From contig CABFPE010000499.1 of NCBI GenBank assembly GCA_900660155.1, forward strand, positions 243,389-307,388: 64,000 nt of DNA, written 5' to 3'. A program made the position numbers and the translations under genes. Positions within the stretch are counted from its first letter, which is position 1. The number at the start of each line of letters is the position of its first letter. Of this stretch, positions 57,033 to 64,000 are shown piece by piece. The notes beneath the pieces are model-generated. The model ran no database searches and had not been told where the DNA came from. It saw only the letters and a list, made by a program, of their open reading frames with translations. The stretch comes from Hofstenia miamia (taxonomy: Eukaryota > Xenacoelomorpha > Acoela > Hofsteniidae).

Positions 57033-57373
57033 GTAGCGTACACACTTATCACTTTGCGCGCTACTTTTCTTGATTTAATGAGGCGCACAACAAAAGTTGG
57101 AAGTGTGTACAAGATTCCAACTTTGTTGTGAACTTTTAATTCATATACTAAGATTTTGTTATTTCTCACAGAGAAAGAATTTAACCGCGCATTATTATTT
57201 ACATAACTGATTAAATTGCGCAAGATCATTTCAAAACGAGGTCTTCTTTCTTCAGACTGCTTGATTGTACAATTGGTTGTAGATCATTTTTCTGGTAAAT
57301 TTAATTTTTAAAAATGGCAATAAATATAATTCAGCCAAAAAGTTGTGTACAAAGTTGCAAGTGTGTACGCTAC
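57033..57373. mobile_element. MITE with 30-bp inverted ends, 341 bp
   Basis: The left end GTAGCGTACACACTTATCAC and the right end, reverse complemented, GTAGCGTACACACTTGCAAC are inverted repeats, with TA dinucleotides 1-2 bases outside each (57030-57031 and 57376-57377). Internal words AAGTGTGTACA recur. TA flanks and CAGTAGCG-like tips suggest a Tc1/mariner relative, but this is tentative. The 69-codon minus ORF in it is incidental. Confidence 0.75.
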
Positions 57374-57377
57374 TGTA

Positions 57378-59429
57378 AGCATTGTTTTTCTGTAAAACTC
57401 AAGGCATTTATGTTGACAAATTATAAACAATAGCTAATTATAATTGATACCAATGAAAAGAAATTATTTTTTTGAAAATACACTTATTATTGTAATCTGT
57501 TTGTATTTGTATCAATGATATTTGATAAAGATTTTTATGTATATATAAGCATGCATATAGGAAAACAAATATAATTAAAAACAGAAAATTAGCACATAGA
57601 TAAAATAGTCTAATAATTGTTGCAAAAATAACATCTTATTTAAATTTTGAATACGATGATTGTGGCTTTGAATTGGGACTAACATGGTATTGGACTGGAA
57701 CCACAAATGAGGAAACAAAGACCACTGATTTTAGAATAATACTCATTAATTTTCCAAACTTGGCTAAAATTGATATTATATTGTAGGGCGCCATGTGGCT
57801 ATGGAACCAAAAATTTTGTAGGGACTCGTATGAGAGGTGACTGGGACCAAATCTATTGGGATTAAATGGTGCTGGGACTAGAAAATTTCTTGTCCTTTAG
57901 ATCCTAGCTTACTCCAACTAGATATTTATAGCAATATCATAGCGATGTTTTCAAATACACAATACATCTTTTCAACTTTCAAATATCGAAGACTAATTGT
58001 TTTTCATCTTGAGTAATGGTGGACCTCTTTTATTAAGAGTGTACTGCTATTCTGTTTTCAGGATTTTAGATATTATCATTATTTTTACTTCCAATACATG
58101 AGATGTTGCCTCTCATAACATTTCAAATATGGTTAACTTGCCTAGGGTATTTCTTCGAGATTATTACATGATCACAAATAGAAAAAATGGACTCTAAATT
58201 TCTTTATTTCTCAAAAGTAGGAAAGGTCAGCACTGGCATACCGCCGGTTGATGTGAAATAATATACATGTACAAATATCTGTCAACATAAACCTCTCGCC
58301 AATGGAAAAAGGGCTCCACAAGTTGATAGCAATATCCATTGCAGGCGCGCATTTAGAAGGCGATTCGAGTGTCCAGACCCTGGAACAGGGGAAAGAATAC
58401 AAAGGTGTTTGTTTCCCCCAGCCTAATTATCACTGAATGCAGAGCGAATGCGAATGGCATCAAAACACAAGAAATATATTAATTTCTAATATTCTGCTCC
58501 CAACAAAGTTTCTCTTATAATGCTCTTCAAAGAAATTTAAAAACGTATAAGTATTATCTATTGTAGTAAGCAAAATCTAGAAGCGTTCTTGCGAATGCCA
58601 TCATCATCATCAGGTCCAATTTATACCAAAAATAGAAGTATTATTCATATTTTTGTAAAAGTAGTTTTGGACATAGGAACACCCCAAATAAAAAATCCTT
58701 GACTAATTGCAAGTTTTTTTTGGGACTTTTGCCTCCATTTCTCCCAGTGTGTATCAGTCAATTCAAAGCAAATGTAGTATCTCATTCATTAATCGAAGAA
58801 AATTTAATGCCGTATTTACGGGGTTGTATTTGTATTCCTGTTCGCTGTGGTATCTTACCTCTGTAACTGACAAATTATTCATTGGCAGTCAAAGATTCAT
58901 TTGCTATATATGATTTTCATAGATACGAAACAAAAAAATACAGTTCATTTTAATTGGTCGGGTGTGCAACCTTGTGGTCTTCCTGATGTACACCTTAGTT
59001 TGCGCACATCGCATACTAAGGAACTAAATTTTGATCATGAAGTCTGCAAAAGACTTTATGGCAAAGCCAAATTTGTACTGAGTAATCACAAACAATAAAA
59101 AATATTGTTGATCTAGAAGGACAAATTTTTCTTAGACACATCTGGTATTTGTGCTTTGTACATTTTTCTTCTAAAGTATTTGCATTTGATTACCAATGTA
59201 AGATACTTTGAAAATTTTAATGAAATTGCTTTTTGAAATTCTCGTCTGTTTTCTAAGGCTTTTTTATAATTCAGGCTCAATTTAGGTCACTCTTATATAT
59301 TTAATCAACGGGTCGTTTTCCACTTCTGAAATATTTTCCTGTTAATAATATTTGATGGATTAGCGTTTAAAAATTTTGATAAAATAGATCACTTGTGGCG
59401 GAATATTTTCTGATATTTTATTATCTATC
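57378..59429. other. intergenic, nothing firm
   Basis: 57670-57890 contains several loose repeats of TTGGGACTA-like words (for example GGGACTAAC, GGGACTCG, GGGACCAAA, GGGACTAG), perhaps an eroded simple array. No gene supported. Confidence 0.35.
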
Positions 59430-59596
59430 TTAGTCCACTAGACATAATGAAACTGTTTGTGCGAAATCTAGTCTGAGGTGTCCAGGCTGTTCATCTATAG
59501 AGATACCTAGGCACTTGTCAATTATCTGGAAGATTTCATTGAATTTCAACAGACAGATTTGGTCAATCGTATCATAAATAATGCTTCGTTGGAAAT
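59430..59596 (-). CDS. possible terminal exon, unrecognised protein
   Basis: On the minus strand GTCACTTACAG is followed by a frame encoding DFQRSIIYDTIDQICLLKFN and EIFQIIDKCLGISIDEQPGH, then LRLDFAQTVSLCLVD, and TAA. The acceptor, the balanced acidic and aliphatic pattern and the clean stop look like the last exon of a gene read leftwards. Upstream exons (above 59.6 kb) were not found, and there is no AATAAA close by. The function is unknown. Confidence 0.35.
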
Positions 59597-59624
59597 CTGT
59601 AAGTGACAAAGGCGACCATTTCAT

Positions 59625-61641
59625 TCATAAATCAAATGCGGATACAAGATATAATGAACATGTGGGGTCGTGCTAAAATTAATTACATAAAGCATTTTAA
59701 GCATTATTTCCTACAATTCTGTTATTTTTATTTATCATTTTTTACCGATTAACTACTTGCTCATTCTGCACATTTTTTGATTGGCAATTGATAATGAATT
59801 TTATACATTTAAAATGTGGATTGAAATGCTTTGACTTGGAATAATATTATTAAGTATATTATTTTATAAAGGAGGTTTGAACTCCCTGGACCCCTTCTGA
59901 AAGCAGCCATATGAATTGAAAAATATAATAACAACTTAGACCTAACATTGATAGATATGTATTTAAAAGACGAGTTTTCGTCCATACTGTAAAAACTCTT
60001 TTTTTCATGTAATTTTTTGTAAAGCTTTATGAGGAATTGTCAGTAAAGATATGAATTACAAATTTCTCAAACCAATTCGAATTTTGTTTATATAACACAA
60101 GGTAACATTTTTTTAAAAAATTAATACGTTGTGCATAGTGAATACTATCATTCAACTGGAAATATTACGAAGATTTAGTTTCTGTTTTTACTTTTTATCT
60201 AGCACGTCTAGAAAAAAGTTATTCGCATTTGAAATTTTAATATATGTATGTTAGATCTTTGTATATGTTTTCAATAGAAAATCTAAATTAGCTTCCTAAG
60301 CATTTTGCAATTAATTAATATTAGGTGAATTAAGTATGAACATATTTCACTGCAAAATACATAAATACCTCCTTCATTTGTTTAAGATCATTGGCAGATT
60401 GTTACCTGAAAAAATTTATGTAGTCTTAAAAATCTGTTTTCACGATTTTCCAAAAGTTTTTGTAACTTAACTCGAATGACTGAAGTCATATGTCATTATG
60501 ATTTTTACTAAGGAATTGATACTGATGTGAAATCGTTTCCTAATTTTTTCATATTTAAAAAGGTTTTTTCTATATTTTTTTGGCGATTATTGTCAAGAAT
60601 TCTTTTTGTGATATTGGTAAAACTTAGTCTATTTTATTGCAAGAGTTATTTTAATTTCCGTCCTATTGCACGATTTTTTTGAAATATATATTAAATTTAA
60701 ATAAAGCTATTGAAGTGTACCAACTTCAAAAGTTACTGCTGAAGTCTTTGAAGTTTATACTGCCTTCAAATAATTACCTATGCCGTTTATTGTCTCAAAC
60801 GGTTATTTAATTAGCAATTGCTACAAAAATTTCAAATGCTTGCGAAAGTACATTCCTTAAACAGTAAAATTAAAAAACATTGTAAACGAATTCTTATGTT
60901 TATTTTGAAACATTAATGAAAAGTTCAACCTCTAAAGATCAGCTTCACACAACCAATGCTCTTTTATATCTGGATTAGCATTTTATTTATTCTAACATCC
61001 TTATATTGTCAACACGCTCCACAGCGAAAACGGAGGCTAGGGAGGTCCTCCCTAAATCTCTAAAACTATCGTTTTTAATCAATGTATAACAATAACCATC
61101 TTATTAAAAAATTCAACTCTCATAAAAAAACAATCAGGAAATTGAATTTTTATAATTTTCTATCCTTTCAATTAAATAAATCAGTTGATTGTATAATATC
61201 ATGTTGTCTGATTCTACTTAGGCAAGTCAGACGCATTTCTTTGGCATTTGAATACAAATTAATTGAAAGGTTTTAATCAATTGCTGACTTACTTATCAAA
61301 TGAATTATTTATAAATTCTATTTCAATTTATTTTAAGAAGAGTATAAATTAAATTTCATTAAAAGAGCTTCGATTTTGCTCAGAGTTTTTAAATTAATTC
61401 TAATATTTCCTAAGTCTCCAATGATAATGCAATTGTGTCTGTACATTTACACATCAATGATTACATATTAATGTGGATTTACCATATAACTAATTCTTCA
61501 TTCTAATTATATGCCCATTTGTATTAAACAGTCTGTGTTTATTTCATACCAACTGTCCTAAATCATTACCATTTAGTTTTTTCAAATCTGATGTACTTAG
61601 CAATTGAGCAACAATGTTTCTGCTTTAATTTTTTTGAGAAC

Positions 61642-61642
<1 letters not shown>
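59625..61642. other. AT-rich DNA, nothing recognised
   Basis: A short palindrome (GGGAGGTCCTCCC, 61039-61051) is the only feature noted. No gene supported. Confidence 0.45.

Positions 61643-61675
<33 letters not shown>
61643..61675. repeat. (TA)n microsatellite
   Basis: Uninterrupted TA array. No transposon end identified beside it. Confidence 0.95.
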
Positions 61676-61679
<4 letters not shown>

Positions 61680-63118
61680 ATTAGCGATTTGTTTCACCTC
61701 ACAATTTATGTTCATTGCTTCACTGAAATTTACGTATTTCGTTTAGCGATATTAATGTTTATTTTGTATTTTATCGAGATTTAAGTAATAACTAACTTTA
61801 AAAAAACTTGAAGGGCCCGTTCACAAAAGAAAGAATTGTACTGCTTTTAAATCAGATACTTATTAATCTCAGATTAAATATATTAAATCCTACTGGATAA
61901 ATAAACTAACACCCACTTTTCGAAACTCCAATGTTTGTGGAGTCAAAGGACTAGTAGTCTAAACAACTTTTTGACAATGGTTTCCTTCTGACTTGAAAGT
62001 CCTAAATAGTTTTCCTCCTTGCACCCCAAATTGAGCACATACTACTATTTAAATGTCAAACTAGACTGATTCCATTTCTATAAAATTTTATAAATAATTA
62101 TATTAAAGCAGAAGCTATCGATAATCTATCATCATCTTTTCCTATATACCGCTTTTCAATTTACGATTACGTTTAAATATTGCATTTGTTTATTTCTGGA
62201 GTGTCAAGGGTTTTATGAGATAAGTAGATGACATCATTCACTAAATATAAATGCGAGCATTAAATCTTCATTTAATTTATAGCCCTGTATTTATAAACCA
62301 AGTAAGCGTCTAATACAATGAATTAATCTTTTGTATGTATTGCCAGTGAAATAGTTGCACGTTACTTTAGAATAAAACCTTCAATCTTTCTAAATTATTT
62401 AATTAAAGTTGCTAAAATAACTAGGTTTAGCTCGAGAGGATTGGTGTGTTTATGCATATAGCATTGTCAATCTCCTATCTATTCTATATATAGATTGAAC
62501 TCTTTTAGATACGCTTTTAGATTTGGATCTTTTGTTGGATTTTGCTAAATAGCAGAACCAATATTTTGGTGGATTATGCCTTCCAATGTACTTTCTTTAT
62601 TAGATTTTTTTAGAATCATTCATTTACTTTTATGTAAGGCTTAAGATACAAACCCTATGTTCTCCCAAATTCGAGAGCCAAATGACGAATTTAATAACCA
62701 TTGCTTTGAACATAAATGCTAATATGAATGCGCTTTTATTCTTATCGACTTCCTCCTATTTACCTGATTTTCTGAGGAGATTTTATTAAAATCATGCTTT
62801 AGAAGCCTTTTGCTAGGTTTTCCTCTTCAATTTTTTAAATTTTCAAAGAACCTTTTCGGCAGACTTTCATCCGACTCATGAAATGACTTCCAAGGTAACC
62901 TTTCGTTTGCTTAAGGAAATGAAATGGGCTAATTAATTTTTTATGATAGAAAGAACACTTTGTATTTTTGTCCACTTTGACAAAAAGTAATTTTTTAAAG
63001 TGTTCAACGATCTCATTTCGTATCATTCAGAAAATTTAACAAATTTTGCTTTTCCTCACGTCAGCACTGACTTTTACATGTATTCTCAAATAATCATTAG
63101 CGATAAATGTGAATATAT
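61676..63118. other. AT-rich DNA, nothing recognised
   Basis: No gene, RNA or repeat supported. The 63-codon minus ORF at 62835-63026 has no motif. Confidence 0.45.
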
Positions 63119-63976
63119 CAGTGGTGGATCCAAGATTTTTCAAAGATATAAACTTTTATCTGCACGTATGTTAGTCTAATTCATAAATTTAGTCACAGCA
63201 TGTTGCGAGAGTATTGTCACCACGCAGCCTGACCAAATTTTTTTTTCTAATTCACCAAAAAAATAGTTAGATGAAAAGGTTCATGATAAAGTAACAAAAT
63301 AAAAAAGTTTAATCCATTAAATTGACGCCCTACGTGAGGGAATTGTTGACTCAGCCAGAGTATTGGTAATACCTACCTGGGAATTTTTGACAATTATCAA
63401 ATTGAAAATTTCAATTCATTTTCTTGTGCAAATGTTATTATTTTCCATACAATTCCATAAAATGCAATTGAAGGAACTGCAAAATTGTAACAGAAAATAT
63501 TCATAAATGGATAACATTGTGAATGTCCAGGTTTTTGGCAGATTACCAAACATTGAAACTTTGTAAAGATTATTCATAAATATAATGCATCATTACATTG
63601 AAATAAAAGCTAAACCAAGCTGTAAATAATGGGGCTGCAATCGCACAGATCACCGGATTATTCTAAAATATGTCTGCTTAGCCCAGCGAAGTCCCATTAC
63701 AATCAACCATGGAAATAACATGGTATCTGGCGTCTACTTGGAACTTAGACTGGTTTGCTCATAGAAACCACACAGGATTCTCTTTCGCCTTATCTAATAG
63801 ATTTTTGTTGTTGCAATTGAACAACCTAGAAAATGACAATGACAAAATTGGAAACTTTGTCAAATCTCGTCAGGTGCGTATTCAATAAAATATACTACGT
63901 TCTTTCAAGGCTAGAAGTGAAATGAAATAACCGTGGTTGACTAGCCACCCAAGTCACTCCCTTGGATCCGCCCCTA
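63119..63976. mobile_element. hAT-like non-autonomous element, about 858 bp
   Basis: The left tip CAGTGGTGGATCCAAG matches the reverse complement of the right tip, TAGGGGCGGATCCAAGGG, at about 13 of 16 positions. CAGTGGCGGATCC-type tips are common on animal hAT-like elements. No transposase coding is visible. The left flank GAATATAT and the right flank TATATATA are compatible with an AT-only target but do not form a clean duplication, because the right side has become a TA array. Confidence 0.55.
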
Positions 63977-64000
63977 TATATATATATATATATATATATA
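63976..64000. repeat. (TA)n array at window end
   Basis: The TA array begins at the right tip of the hAT-like element and continues to the window edge. Confidence 0.9.

Noticed and set aside
57020..57229. Minus-strand 69-codon ORF
   Set aside because: It lies almost entirely inside a MITE, including its inverted end.

Overview
The window looks like AT-rich nuclear DNA from an invertebrate animal. The case rests on a spliced fibrinogen-related gene with GT-AG intron borders, TATA-box and AATAAA signals, a CCAAT plus YY1-like promoter motif, and a mixed load of animal-type transposons (Penelope-like elements, several non-LTR retrotransposons, piggyBac, hAT, MULE, Tc1/mariner and Harbinger-type MITEs). 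I cannot name the phylum from this sequence. There are no operons, ribosome-binding sites or prokaryotic genes.

Layout. 0-12 kb is mostly gene-poor AT-rich DNA with a decayed reverse transcriptase (2.8-3.3 kb, minus), a Harbinger-type MITE (3.4 kb), two unrecognised single-exon ORFs (4.2 kb plus, 9.1 kb minus) and a 3' scrap of a LINE family (6.8 kb). 12.4-14.5 kb holds a 5'-truncated non-LTR element and a duplicated block. 17.1-19.7 kb holds a Penelope-like element with a hammerhead-ribozyme-like motif, then another broken non-LTR element. 20.25-21.97 kb is the one convincing host gene: a secreted fibrinogen-domain protein of two exons, whose intron carries ten head-to-tail copies of a 47-bp repeat. 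23.1-28.8 kb is a 2.8-kb segment present twice in tandem with an N at the joint, probably an assembly artefact, followed by a 1-kb gap.

30.7-32.4 kb is a 1.7-kb piggyBac element bounded by TTAA, with a wrecked transposase. 33.1-35.2 kb has a small hAT-like element and two candidate short secreted-peptide ORFs. 36.7-38.6 kb holds unrecognised coding-like scraps and a Tc1/mariner transposase relic. 39.6-40.3 kb is a second, non-autonomous piggyBac-like element. 42.2-45.9 kb is a LINE copy and a 1-kb gap bracketed by the same 290-bp flank. 47.0-49.7 kb has a tRNA-like sequence and a MULE transposase relic (minus). 50.2-53.8 kb has an endonuclease-like and an RT segment of decayed non-LTR elements. 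54.9-55.4 kb is a Penelope-like 3' end (GIY-YIG domain) flanked by a 36-bp perfect inverted repeat and TA arrays. 56.2-56.4 kb may be a promoter and small exon of an unrecognised gene. 57.0-57.4 kb is a MITE, 59.4-59.6 kb a possible terminal exon (minus), and 63.1-64.0 kb a hAT-type non-autonomous element ending in a TA array.

The genes do not form a pathway. The window reads as one host gene and a few possible exons in a graveyard of transposons. The most interesting signals are the Penelope-like copies whose inverted ends carry hammerhead-like cores, the dyad-containing intronic minisatellite, and the two short secreted-peptide candidates. Five isolated N characters sit at repeat joints and mark places where the assembly should be distrusted.
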